64,000 nucleotides of DNA. It comes from Hyphomicrobiales bacterium (GTDB lineage: Bacteria; Pseudomonadota; Alphaproteobacteria; Rhizobiales; Rhizobiaceae). The notes under the pieces are model-generated. The model did no database searches, had not been told where the DNA came from, and saw only the letters and a program-made list of their open reading frames with translations. Location: the NCBI GenBank assembly GCA_900471925.1, contig UCGV01000028.1, positions 124,001 to 188,000 of the forward strand, read 5' to 3'. The position numbers and the translations under genes are program-made. Position 1 is the stretch's first letter. Each line of letters starts with the position of its first letter. Positions 16,452 through 24,897 of the stretch are shown piece after piece.

Positions 16452-18455
16452 TTATACCTGCTCGGCAAGCTGCTGCGTGCGCTTGCCTTCCGTTTCGGTG
16501 ACTTCATCAGCGGGAATATAGAAGTCACGCTTGTAATTGAACGTATGGCCGATCGCGATGACGAGCATGGCGACTGCGGAGAGAACGACCAGCCACCACA
16601 TGTACCAGATCAGGCCGAAGGCGAGAGTAACGCTGAAGGCTGACAGGATCGCACCGGTGCCGGTATTCTTCGGCATGTGGATCGGCTTGAAGCCGCCGAG
16701 CGGGCGCTCGTAGCCGCGGTTCTTCATGTCGTACCAGCTGTCATGATCGTGCACGACCGGCGTGAAGGCGAAGTTGTAATCCGGCGGCGGCGAAGACGTC
16801 GACCATTCCAGTGTACGGCCGTCCCACGGATCGCCGGTTTCATCGCGCAGTTCCTCGCGCTTCATGAAGGAGACGACGATCTGGATCAGGAAGGATGCGA
16901 TGCCGAGTGCGATCAGGCCGACGCCGAAGGCGGCGATGATGAACCAGATCTGCAGCGACGGATCGTCGAACTGGCTCATGCGACGCGTGACGCCCATGAG
17001 GCCGAGCACGTAGAGCGGCATGAAGGCGAACCAGAAGCCGATCTGCCAGAACCAGAAGCTCATCTTGCCCCAGAACGGGTCGAGCTTGAAGCCGAAGGCC
17101 TTCGGGAACCAGTAGTTCACGCCTGCGAACATGCCGAACAGTACGCCGCCGATGATCACGTTATGGAAGTGCGCGATCAGGAACAGTGAATTGTGCAGCA
17201 CGAAGTCGGCCGGCGGGACTGCCAGCATGACGCCGGTCATGCCGCCGATGACGAAGGTCACCATGAAGCCGACCGTCCACAGCATCGGTACTTCGTAGCG
17301 GATGCGGCCACGATACATGGTGAAGAGCCAGTTGAAGATCTTCGCTCCGGTCGGGATCGAGATGATCATCGTGGTGATGCCGAAGAAGGAGTTGACCGAA
17401 GCGCCCGAGCCCATCGTGAAGAAGTGATGCAGCCACACGAGGTAGGACAGGATCATGATCACACAGGTGGCGTAGACCATCGACGCGTAGCCGAACAGAC
17501 GCTTGCTGGCGAAAGTCGCAACCACTTCCGAGAAAATGCCGAAAGCCGGCAGCACGAGGATGTAGACTTCCGGGTGACCCCAGATCCAGATGAGGTTGAC
17601 ATACATCATCGGATTGCCGCCGAGGTCGTTCGTGAAGAAGTTCGTGCCGGCATAGCGGTCGAGCGACAGGAGGGCGAGGGTAGCCGTCAGGATCGGGAAG
17701 GACGCGACGATCAGGATGTTGGTGCAGAGTGCGGTCCAGGTGAAGACCGGCATCTTCATGAAAGTCATGCCCGGAGCGCGCATCTTTACGATGGTCGCAA
17801 TCAGGTTGATGCCCGACAGCGTCGTGCCGACACCGGCCACCTGCAGGCCCCAGATATAATAATCGACACCGACACCGGGACTGTAGGCGGCACCCGAGAG
17901 CGGCGGATAGGCGAGCCATCCGGTCTGGGCGAATTCACCGACGAAGAGCGAGATCATGATAATGATCGCGCCTGCCGTCGTCATCCAGAACGAGAAATTG
18001 TTCAGGAAGGGGAAGGAGACGTCGCGGGCGCCGATTTGCAGCGGCACCACGAAGTTCATGAGGCCGGTGACGAATGGCATCGCCACGAAGAAGATCATGA
18101 TGACGCCGTGGGCGGTAAAGATCTGGTCGTAGTGGTGCGGCGGTAGCGGGCCTTCATTGCCGTTGAAGGCAATTGCCTGCTGGACGCGCATCAGGATCGC
18201 ATCCGAGAAGCCGCGCAAGAGCATGATGACGGCGAGGATGACATACATGATGCCGATCTTCTTGTGATCGACGCTGCAGACCCAGTCGCGCCAGAGCGGC
18301 CCCCAGAACTTGAAATAGGTGATGATGCCCAGCACCGCGATGGCGCCGATAACGACGCCGATGAAGGTCACGACCAGGATAGGCTCGTGATACGGAATCG
18401 AATCGAGGGTCAACCGGCCGAAGATGAACTTCAGGAGGTCAGGATTGGAAAACAT
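16452..18455 (-). CDS. cyoB: Cytochrome bo3 quinol oxidase subunit I
   Basis: The 667-residue catalytic subunit. Heme-copper ligands are visible in YDQIFTAHGVIMIFF (low-spin heme His), WIWGHPEVYILVLP (CuB His and the cross-linked Tyr), LVWLHHFFTMG (the CuB His pair) and LIAHFHNVIIGG (high-spin and low-spin heme His). Length and the N-terminal FGRLTLDSIPYHEPI extension match CyoB rather than cytochrome aa3 subunit I. It reduces O2 with electrons from ubiquinol and pumps protons. In Rhizobium etli cyoABCD is reported to depend on ActSR and to matter at low pH or low iron (from memory). Confidence 0.97.
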   Translation of the reverse strand: MFSNPDLLKFIFGRLTLDSIPYHEPILVVTFIGVVIGAIAVLGIITYFKFWGPLWRDWVCSVDHKKIGIMYVILAVIMLLRGFSDAILMRVQQAIAFNGNEGPLPPHHYDQIFTAHGVIMIFFVAMPFVTGLMNFVVPLQIGARDVSFPFLNNFSFWMTTAGAIIIMISLFVGEFAQTGWLAYPPLSGAAYSPGVGVDYYIWGLQVAGVGTTLSGINLIATIVKMRAPGMTFMKMPVFTWTALCTNILIVASFPILTATLALLSLDRYAGTNFFTNDLGGNPMMYVNLIWIWGHPEVYILVLPAFGIFSEVVATFASKRLFGYASMVYATCVIMILSYLVWLHHFFTMGSGASVNSFFGITTMIISIPTGAKIFNWLFTMYRGRIRYEVPMLWTVGFMVTFVIGGMTGVMLAVPPADFVLHNSLFLIAHFHNVIIGGVLFGMFAGVNYWFPKAFGFKLDPFWGKMSFWFWQIGFWFAFMPLYVLGLMGVTRRMSQFDDPSLQIWFIIAAFGVGLIALGIASFLIQIVVSFMKREELRDETGDPWDGRTLEWSTSSPPPDYNFAFTPVVHDHDSWYDMKNRGYERPLGGFKPIHMPKNTGTGAILSAFSVTLAFGLIWYMWWLVVLSAVAMLVIAIGHTFNYKRDFYIPADEVTETEGKRTQQLAEQV

Positions 18456-18504
18456 GGAACAACCCGTTCATTATGTCTTGCGACGCAAAGCGCCAGGTTA
18501 ATTG

Positions 18505-19641
18505 TTATTGTTGCTGCGCCGGCGCCTGAGTGCCGCCATTGGTCATGCCGGGCATGGAATGGCCGTCATGCTGCATGTCCATTCCGGGCATGTTCTGCAT
18601 GCTGTTGCCATCGGCGCCGGCGGGCGCTTCCGTAGCCGGGGCTGCAGATGCCGGTTCGACGGAACCTTCCTCGGCATGACGGTTGTCATATGTCAGCTTT
18701 TCGCGATTTTCTTCGCTTTCCTTGCCGCCGCCGCCCATCATGTCGATGTGCATCATCTCGCTCGCGCACATCTTGCCGGGCGTGGCGCACATGTTCAGGA
18801 TCGCGTCGTAGAGACCCGCATCGGCACTGGCGTAGTAGCGCACGGGTTCCTTCTCGCTCGGCTTTTCGAGCTTGAGGTAGGCATCGCGGTTCAGCATGGT
18901 GCCCTGCTGCTTGACCTGCGCCACCCAGGCATCGAAGCCCTGCTGGTTCAGGCCATGAAACTTGAAGCGCATGTGCGAGAAGCCTTCGCCGCTGTAATTT
19001 GCGGAGAAGCCGTCAAATTCGCCTTCCTTGTTGATCACCGCGTGCAGCCTCGTCTGCATGCCTGGCATCGCGTAGACCTGGCCGGCAAGGGCGGGGATGT
19101 AGAACGAGTTCATCACCGAGGAGGCGGTGATCTTGAAATTGATCGGCACATCGACGGGCGCTGCAAGCTCGTTGACGGTCGCAATGCCGAGTTCGGGGTA
19201 GAAGAACAGCCACTTCCAGTCGAGAGCAACGACCTCGACGGTCAGCGGCTTGGTATCTGCCGGAATGGCGCGCTCTGCATCGATCCGGTCGAGCGGACGG
19301 TAAGGATCGAGCTTATGGGTGGAAATCCAGGTGATGGCACCAAGCGCGATGATGATGGCGAGCGGTGCCGCCCAGATCACGATTTCGAGGCGCGTGGAAT
19401 GATGCCATTCGGGCGCGTAAGTCGCGCTCGTATTGGAACGGCGATAGCGCCATGCGAAAAACAGGGTGAGGAAGATCACCGGAACGATGATCAGCAGCAT
19501 CAGCACCGTGGAGATGATGATGAGATCGCGTTGCTGGGTGGCGATATCGCCTGAGGGCGACATGACAACCAGGTTGCATCCTGCCAAAAAAAACAGCGGC
19601 AAGATTAATAGAAGGCGGGAAAACTTCGGCAGTTTTTGCAC
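18505..19641 (-). CDS. cyoA: Cytochrome bo3 quinol oxidase subunit II (lipoprotein)
   Basis: The chosen GTG start at 19641 gives 378 residues with a compact lipoprotein signal (QKLPKFSRLLLILPLFFLAGC); lipidation would be at the Cys of FLAGC. The frame continues to an ATG at 19728, which would put 29 non-signal-like residues in front. Two membrane helices follow, then a cupredoxin-like domain. The region MPGMQTRLHAVINKEGEFDG through SHMRFKFHGL lacks the two CuA cysteines, which identifies a quinol rather than cytochrome c oxidase. The C-terminus is Met/His-rich (SMQNMPGMDMQHDGHSMPGM), possibly metal-binding. First gene of the cyo operon. Confidence 0.93.
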   Translation of the reverse strand: MQKLPKFSRLLLILPLFFLAGCNLVVMSPSGDIATQQRDLIIISTVLMLLIIVPVIFLTLFFAWRYRRSNTSATYAPEWHHSTRLEIVIWAAPLAIIIALGAITWISTHKLDPYRPLDRIDAERAIPADTKPLTVEVVALDWKWLFFYPELGIATVNELAAPVDVPINFKITASSVMNSFYIPALAGQVYAMPGMQTRLHAVINKEGEFDGFSANYSGEGFSHMRFKFHGLNQQGFDAWVAQVKQQGTMLNRDAYLKLEKPSEKEPVRYYASADAGLYDAILNMCATPGKMCASEMMHIDMMGGGGKESEENREKLTYDNRHAEEGSVEPASAAPATEAPAGADGNSMQNMPGMDMQHDGHSMPGMTNGGTQAPAQQQ

Positions 19642-20016
19642 GTCTCTAAGCTCTTTTTGTTTCGTTCGATTGCCGACTAAAGCACTGGCATCAGCAGCGA
19701 TATGAGGTCTTTGGTCGCAGTGCAACATGCTTTTTGCACTGCAGGAAAAGTCAGCTTCAACTCGCCTTTGAAATCCTGATTACCACAAGAAGGAATTTCG
19801 CCGGCGCCGACTTTTGTATAGCTGAAATGCAAGGCTTTGCCCAATAAAACTCTGGAATAGGTCGGCCGGTGTATCACGCGATTTTTCGCCTGCATTGATT
19901 TTTGAGAATTCGGCGTGAACTATTTGCACAATAAGGACTTGATAAGCTGCTGAGATAGAACAAGATCAGCTTGAGGCGCTTCGCGACAAGCGCCTCGAAC
20001 GAGGGAGGCGTTTCAT
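19642..20016. other. Divergent intergenic region cyoA / MFS gene
   Basis: A 375-bp divergent regulatory region. The short open frame on the minus strand inside it (19677-19895) lacks protein character and I do not call it. It holds the 26-bp dyad described separately, and AT-rich stretches around 19890-19950 that could be the MFS promoter. Confidence 0.4.
19717..19742. promoter_or_regulatory. Perfect 9-bp inverted repeat upstream of cyoA
   Basis: GCAGTGCAA-(8 bases)-TTGCACTGC is a perfect dyad 75 bp upstream of the chosen cyoA start, a likely location for a regulator site of the oxidase operon. It is not an FNR/FixK (TTGAT-N4-ATCAA) or CRP site. As RNA it would also form a 9-bp hairpin, but without a U run after it. 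Binding protein unknown. Confidence 0.45.
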
Positions 20017-21348
20017 ATGGCTACTGTTGCTCATCTAGGACCATCATCATCATCGCTGGAGCGTGACGCGCGTCGCATTCACGACGACAAGCCGGTCTCG
20101 CCGGGCAGCATCGCCGTCGGCGTGGTGATCGGTCGCATGTCGGAGTTCTTTGATTTCTTCGTTTATGGCCTCGCATCCGTACTTGTCTTTCCGCAACTGG
20201 TCTTTCCCTTTGCGCCTGACAGGCTGACGGGCACGCTTTATTCCTTCGCGATTTTCTCGCTGGCTTTCCTTGCCCGTCCTGTCGGCTCCGTCGTCTTCAT
20301 GACAATCGATCGTCTCTACGGCCGCGGCACCAAGCTCACCATCGCCCTTTTCCTGCTCGGCGGCTCGACTGCGTCGATCGCCTTTCTTCCGGGGTATGAC
20401 GATATCGGTTACTGGTCGATCGCTCTGCTCGCACTCTTCCGGCTCGGACAGGGATTCGCGCTCGGCGGCGCCTGGGATGGCCTTGCCTCGCTTCTGGCGC
20501 TGAACGCACCGCCGAACCACCGCGGTTGGTATGCGATGATCCCGCAGCTCGGCGCACCCATCGGCTTTGCGCTGGCAAGTATTCTGTTTGGTTATTTCGT
20601 CGCCAACCTGTCTTCTGAAGACTTCCTCTCGTGGGGCTGGCGCTATCCGTTCTTCGTCGCCTTCGCGATCAATGTCGTCGCGCTCTTTGCCCGCCTGCGT
20701 CTCGTCATGACCAAGGAATTTGGCACATTGCTCGAGCAGCATGAGCTTGAGGCGGCTCCCATCCTCGATGTGCTGCGCATTCACGGCCGCGATATCCTGA
20801 TCGGTGCTTTCGTGCCGCTCGCAAGTTTTGCCATGTTCCACCTTGTCACCATCTTCCCGCTTGGCTGGATGAGCCTTTACGGCAACCAGCCGATTGGCGC
20901 CTTCATGGTGGTGCAGGTCATCGGTGCGATGGTCGGCATCGTCGCCATCATTGCATCGGGTATGATCGCCGATCGTATCGGCCGGCGTAAGCAGCTTGCG
21001 ATCTGCGCCGTGCTGATCGCGATCTTCAGCTTCGTCGGTCCGTTCCTGATCGGCGCCGGCAATAGCGGCCACGATGCCTTCGTTATCATCGGGTTTGGCG
21101 TACTCGGCCTATCCTTCGGCCAGGCAACCGGCTCCATCTCGTCGCGCTTTGGTCGTGGTTATCGTTACACGGGTGCAGCCTTCACGTCAGACCTTGCCTG
21201 GCTTATCGGCGCCGGCTTCGCTCCGCTGGTAGCGCTCAGCCTTTCCAGCAAATTCGGTCTGACTTTTGTCGGCTACTACTTGCTGTCGGGTGCGATCTGC
21301 ACTTTGGCAGCCCTGGCCTTCAACAGAGCACTCGAACAGCGCGAATAG
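20017..21348 (+). CDS. MFS transporter, metabolite:H+ symporter type
   Basis: A 443-residue, 12-helix permease with a strong GGGAGGCG ribosome-binding site. The loop ARPVGSVVFMTIDRLYGRGTKL (about 88-109) matches the metabolite:H+ symporter branch of the major facilitator superfamily, and ADRIGRRKQL (about 322) is the repeated MFS loop motif of the second half. The family imports organic acids, betaines and similar solutes; the substrate here is not predictable. It is divergent from cyoA and ends just before a strong terminator. Confidence 0.88.
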   Translation: MATVAHLGPSSSSLERDARRIHDDKPVSPGSIAVGVVIGRMSEFFDFFVYGLASVLVFPQLVFPFAPDRLTGTLYSFAIFSLAFLARPVGSVVFMTIDRLYGRGTKLTIALFLLGGSTASIAFLPGYDDIGYWSIALLALFRLGQGFALGGAWDGLASLLALNAPPNHRGWYAMIPQLGAPIGFALASILFGYFVANLSSEDFLSWGWRYPFFVAFAINVVALFARLRLVMTKEFGTLLEQHELEAAPILDVLRIHGRDILIGAFVPLASFAMFHLVTIFPLGWMSLYGNQPIGAFMVVQVIGAMVGIVAIIASGMIADRIGRRKQLAICAVLIAIFSFVGPFLIGAGNSGHDAFVIIGFGVLGLSFGQATGSISSRFGRGYRYTGAAFTSDLAWLIGAGFAPLVALSLSSKFGLTFVGYYLLSGAICTLAALAFNRALEQRE

Positions 21349-21367
21349 GCTTTAAAGGGCACATTTA

Positions 21368-21401
21368 AAAAGGCCCGCCTGGGAAACCAGGCGGGCCTTT
21401 T
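21368..21401. terminator. Strong bidirectional intrinsic terminator
   Basis: AAAAGGCCCGCCTGG and CCAGGCGGGCCTTTT form a perfect 15-bp stem around a GAAA tetraloop, with A and T runs on either side. It lies between the convergent MFS and cNMP-binding genes and can end transcription from both directions. Confidence 0.93.
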
Positions 21402-21425
21402 CATTTGGATTCTATTTTCAGATTT

Positions 21426-21893
21426 TCACTGCGCCATCTGCGGCTGCTTGGCAGCGCGTGCAGCAGTCAGTTCCGCGGTCGTGTGGTTGAGGCGATCGGC
21501 GAGGACGCGCATGATTTCCACTGCCATTTCCGGGAAATCACTCAGAAGCTTGAGGAAATGTTCCTTGCTGATGCGCAGGACTTCGAGCGGTGAGGTCGCG
21601 CGCACGGTCGCAGTTCGTGAGACGTCGCAGAGAATGGCGATTTCACCGACGATCGAATTGACCTCGACATCGGCGACCTTGATCTCGCCGGCAGGCGAGG
21701 AGACGATGATATCGGCGGTTCCCGAAAGCACGACATAGGCGGCATCGCCGACATCGCCCTGGAGGAAGAGGTTCTGGCCGGCCCGGTAGGTCATGCGATC
21801 GGAGGTGAAGGCCAATAGCTTGAGTTTCGCCGGTGCGATCCTGGAGAAGATCGGCACCCGCCGCAGCATTTCGACTTCATCTCTCAACAGCAT
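21426..21893 (-). CDS. Cyclic-nucleotide-binding domain protein
   Basis: With the start at 21893 (MLLRDEVEMLRRVPIF) the protein has 155 residues; an ATG at 21923 would add ten. It consists of one cNMP-binding domain. The phosphate-binding cassette region is NSIVGEIAILCDVSRTATVRA, where the usual Arg and Glu around GE..L...R.ATV are kept. A C-terminal helix follows but no DNA-binding domain, so it is not a Crp-type regulator by itself. It lies 95 bp downstream of the degenerate ABC protein on the same strand and probably shares its transcript. It may act as a regulatory subunit responding to cAMP or cGMP. Confidence 0.85.
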   Translation of the reverse strand: MLLRDEVEMLRRVPIFSRIAPAKLKLLAFTSDRMTYRAGQNLFLQGDVGDAAYVVLSGTADIIVSSPAGEIKVADVEVNSIVGEIAILCDVSRTATVRATSPLEVLRISKEHFLKLLSDFPEMAVEIMRVLADRLNHTTAELTAARAAKQPQMAQ

Positions 21894-21988
21894 GAGCGCT
21901 ACTACCCCCTGCCGCATGGTCATTGAACATGCGCTAAAACTAACCTAAAGCGCCTTGCGGACGCTCACTTTGCCGCCCCAATAGAATA

Positions 21989-24703
21989 TTACGATAACAG
22001 TTCCTTGAACATCCCGTTTTTCTCGGAAAGTTCCGGATAGTTGCCCGCCTCCGCAAGGTCGCCGCGATCGAACAGCAGAATTCGATCGAAGATTTCCGCG
22101 AGCTTGGCGTTGGAGAGCACCCAGATGATCGCCGGGCGCTTGCCTTCCTCGTGCAGGCCCTCGATGATGTTATGGGTGATCTGGTCCTGAATGCGCTGGT
22201 CGAGTGCCGGTATCGGCCGATTGAAGATGAAATAGTCCGAGCGCTTCAGCAGTGCGCGGGCGAGATTGAGCTTCTGCCGCTGCACCATGGTCAGGCGTTT
22301 GCCGCCGGAGCCGACGTCGAATTCCAGACCGATCGACAAAACATCGTCATAAAGATCGAGCGCATCGAAGAGTTCACCCATTATGAGGCGGATGCGGTCG
22401 GATGCATCGGCCTGCTGATAGGCTATGCGGCCGAAGAGGACGTTATCCATCAGGCTGGCAGATGCCGTGAAGCGGCTGATATCATAACGCTCGATCAGTT
22501 CGGCGAGATCGTCGGGAATATTCTCGTGGAACTGTTTGCGGGCGCTTACGATCTTGTCCATCAGCGTCTGGGTCAAGAGACCGAAACGGTGCCGAGGCTC
22601 GATATAGGCAAAGCTGAGGCGGATAATGCTTGCCCGATCTTCCGGCGTCGCGTCCTCGAAGCGCTTGCCCTGCAATTTTTGCAGGAGGGCCTGATAGGTC
22701 GGGATGTCGTCCGCCGTCATGAAGGTGAGCTGCTGGAAGAAAGGATGGTCCGGCGGCAAGTCGTGGAAGAGTTCCACCGCGTTCTCGGCGATCTCAAGGC
22801 CCATCGCGTAAAGATCAGTGCTGAGCCCGGTGTCGCGGAACAGCTGCTGGAAATAGGGATGGCCGGCCAGCCGGCGATTGTTCATCAGCGGCCGCTTCAT
22901 CGTACCGAAGAGCAGGTTTTCGCCAACGGTCGCCTGCGTGTTGTAGGAGTTGAAATCAAACGGCACGACGATGGCGTCAAGGTTTTCCTCGGTAAGCCGT
23001 TCGCGCAGGGATGTCCTGAGTTCAACGATATGGCTGCCGAGGGCGGTATGCACGTCGGTGTTGACGGTCGAGCGCAGCGCCAGGTCCAGAATGTCTTGTG
23101 ACATCAGCACGGCGTCCAGCACGGGCCGGATTGCCTTCAGCAGATCTTCCGGGCCTTTTGCGCCGGCTGCACTATAGTCCACCCAGTCGCTGTTGAGATC
23201 GAGCGACGGATTACCGGCTTTCTGCGATTCGACGACGTGCCATTTATATTCCTGCGCCGCCTTGTCGTCGTATTCGGGCTCCGTCAACGGCGCGTGTTTG
23301 AGGCCATAGACCAGGTTATCGCGCAACGTACCGTGGAAGAAATAGCTGTCGGCGGACGCATAGGAGATGCGGCGGCCGGTGATCGATTCCGGCAGCTCCA
23401 GCAGATCCTGTCCATCGATGGTGATGCGACCTGAATCCGGCCAGACAAGGCGCCCCAGCGCTTCTGCGAAGGCTTCGGCGCCACTGCCGTTCGGCCCGAC
23501 GATTGCAACTGTTTCGTTCGGCTTGATCTCGACAGAGACATGATCGACCAGACGCGCGCCGCTGTCGTCGCTGACCGAGAGGTTGGTGACGACGAAGGCG
23601 CTCGTCAACGGTGCGACCGGCGCTGTGGCAAGTTCCTGAATGCGGCTGTTGATGAGCGGCTCGACATTGAACTGCTCATAGACCTGCGCATATTTGACCT
23701 GCACGTCCTGGCGCATCTGGTCCCAGTCGATCAGTTCCTTCAGCGGACCCGGCAGATCCTTGTAGGCGGAAATGACGGCGACGAGCTGACCGATGTCGAG
23801 CCGGCCCTGCAGCGCCAGATAACCGCCTATCGCGTAGAACAGGAAAGGCGTGACCTGAGCGAGGAAGTTGTTGATGAACTTGACCAGGAATTTCCACTGA
23901 TAAAGATCGTAGCGGATCGAGAAGATGCGCCCCAGCCGGGTGGCGATATCGGCGCGCTCGAAATTGGACGTATCGTTGCCGTGGATCGTACCGATGCCAT
24001 CGACAATTTCGCCGACGCGACCCGAGAGTTCGCGCGCTGTCAACTGGCGCTGGCGCCCGAGTTCCAGCAGACGCTTGCGCATGCGCGGAATGACGACCGC
24101 CTGCACACCGACGATCGCCGCTGCAATCATGCCAAGCCAGAAATTCTGGATGATGATGAAAGCGAGCGCCGTGACCGCCTGGCCCCCGAGAAGGGCAGGC
24201 GAGACGAAGGCATCTCCGGTAAAGCCGCCCATCGGCTCGACCTCGTCCTTGATCATGGTGGCAATTTCGGCCGATTTGACCCGTTTGAAATGAGAGGGCG
24301 GGAAGCGCAGGACGCGGTCCACGAGCTCGAAGCGAATGCGGCGCAGCATGCGCTCGCCAAGCCGACCCTTGTAGGTATTGATGTAGAATTTGAAGAGGCC
24401 GTTCAGTACCACCAGCGCCAGGAAGACGAGGCTGAGCGCCATCAGCATCTGAAAGCGGTTGAGTTCAAGGCCCTTGAAGAATTCGACATGCCCGATCAGC
24501 GGAAGATCGTAGGCGATGTGCATGAAGGTCTGTCGCGCGCCGGGGCCTTCGAAGCCATCGCCCTGGATAGGCCCGTTGACGATCTGCTTGGGCAGGTCGA
24601 AGGACAGGAAATAAGGCACCATGGAAGCCGCGACGACGAGCAGAATCCAGAGCTGCTGCAGCCGCGTGTTCTTCCAAATGTAGCGGGCGAGGCTTTTTTC
24701 CAT
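21989..24703 (-). CDS. ABC-exporter-like membrane protein with expanded, degenerate ATPase domain
   Basis: A 904-residue protein, about 300 residues longer than a normal half-exporter. The N-terminal part (to about 340) has six membrane helices and the exporter coupling pattern. The ATPase region begins near 370 but every catalytic motif is changed: Walker A is GPNGSGAEA (403-411, no Lys/Ser), the Q-loop Gln is missing (ISYASADSYFF), the signature is LTMVQ (804-808), Walker B is YFIFNRP (824-830, Asn-Arg for Asp-Glu) and the switch His is lost (WVLSN, 861-865). About 335 residues separate the post-Q-loop segment from the signature. They repeat the segment motif N-(L/V)-x-(Y/F)-G: NLVYG (463-467), NLLFG (596-600), NVLFG (754-758). 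Probably unable to hydrolyse ATP. Followed by a cNMP-binding protein. Confidence 0.9.
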   Translation of the reverse strand: MEKSLARYIWKNTRLQQLWILLVVAASMVPYFLSFDLPKQIVNGPIQGDGFEGPGARQTFMHIAYDLPLIGHVEFFKGLELNRFQMLMALSLVFLALVVLNGLFKFYINTYKGRLGERMLRRIRFELVDRVLRFPPSHFKRVKSAEIATMIKDEVEPMGGFTGDAFVSPALLGGQAVTALAFIIIQNFWLGMIAAAIVGVQAVVIPRMRKRLLELGRQRQLTARELSGRVGEIVDGIGTIHGNDTSNFERADIATRLGRIFSIRYDLYQWKFLVKFINNFLAQVTPFLFYAIGGYLALQGRLDIGQLVAVISAYKDLPGPLKELIDWDQMRQDVQVKYAQVYEQFNVEPLINSRIQELATAPVAPLTSAFVVTNLSVSDDSGARLVDHVSVEIKPNETVAIVGPNGSGAEAFAEALGRLVWPDSGRITIDGQDLLELPESITGRRISYASADSYFFHGTLRDNLVYGLKHAPLTEPEYDDKAAQEYKWHVVESQKAGNPSLDLNSDWVDYSAAGAKGPEDLLKAIRPVLDAVLMSQDILDLALRSTVNTDVHTALGSHIVELRTSLRERLTEENLDAIVVPFDFNSYNTQATVGENLLFGTMKRPLMNNRRLAGHPYFQQLFRDTGLSTDLYAMGLEIAENAVELFHDLPPDHPFFQQLTFMTADDIPTYQALLQKLQGKRFEDATPEDRASIIRLSFAYIEPRHRFGLLTQTLMDKIVSARKQFHENIPDDLAELIERYDISRFTASASLMDNVLFGRIAYQQADASDRIRLIMGELFDALDLYDDVLSIGLEFDVGSGGKRLTMVQRQKLNLARALLKRSDYFIFNRPIPALDQRIQDQITHNIIEGLHEEGKRPAIIWVLSNAKLAEIFDRILLFDRGDLAEAGNYPELSEKNGMFKELLS

Positions 24704-24897
24704 GGCTAACCGTCAGACTGTAGGGAAAGTCCGTACAGCGATCCCGACGCCGAGGAAGAGAGAATCTCCGAGTACAGGACCATGCAGTCAGACCGCCGAT
24801 ATCGCAACGAAAACAAGGCGGAGCGGACTGGTGTCGAAATGCCGATTCTCGCCGGAACCTCGCTTATATCACATGAATTTTAGAATAGGCGAGGGTT

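Noticed and set aside
19677..19895. Short 72-codon frame in the cyoA upstream region
   Set aside because: No ribosome-binding site or domain, and it overlaps the likely promoter and the dyad.
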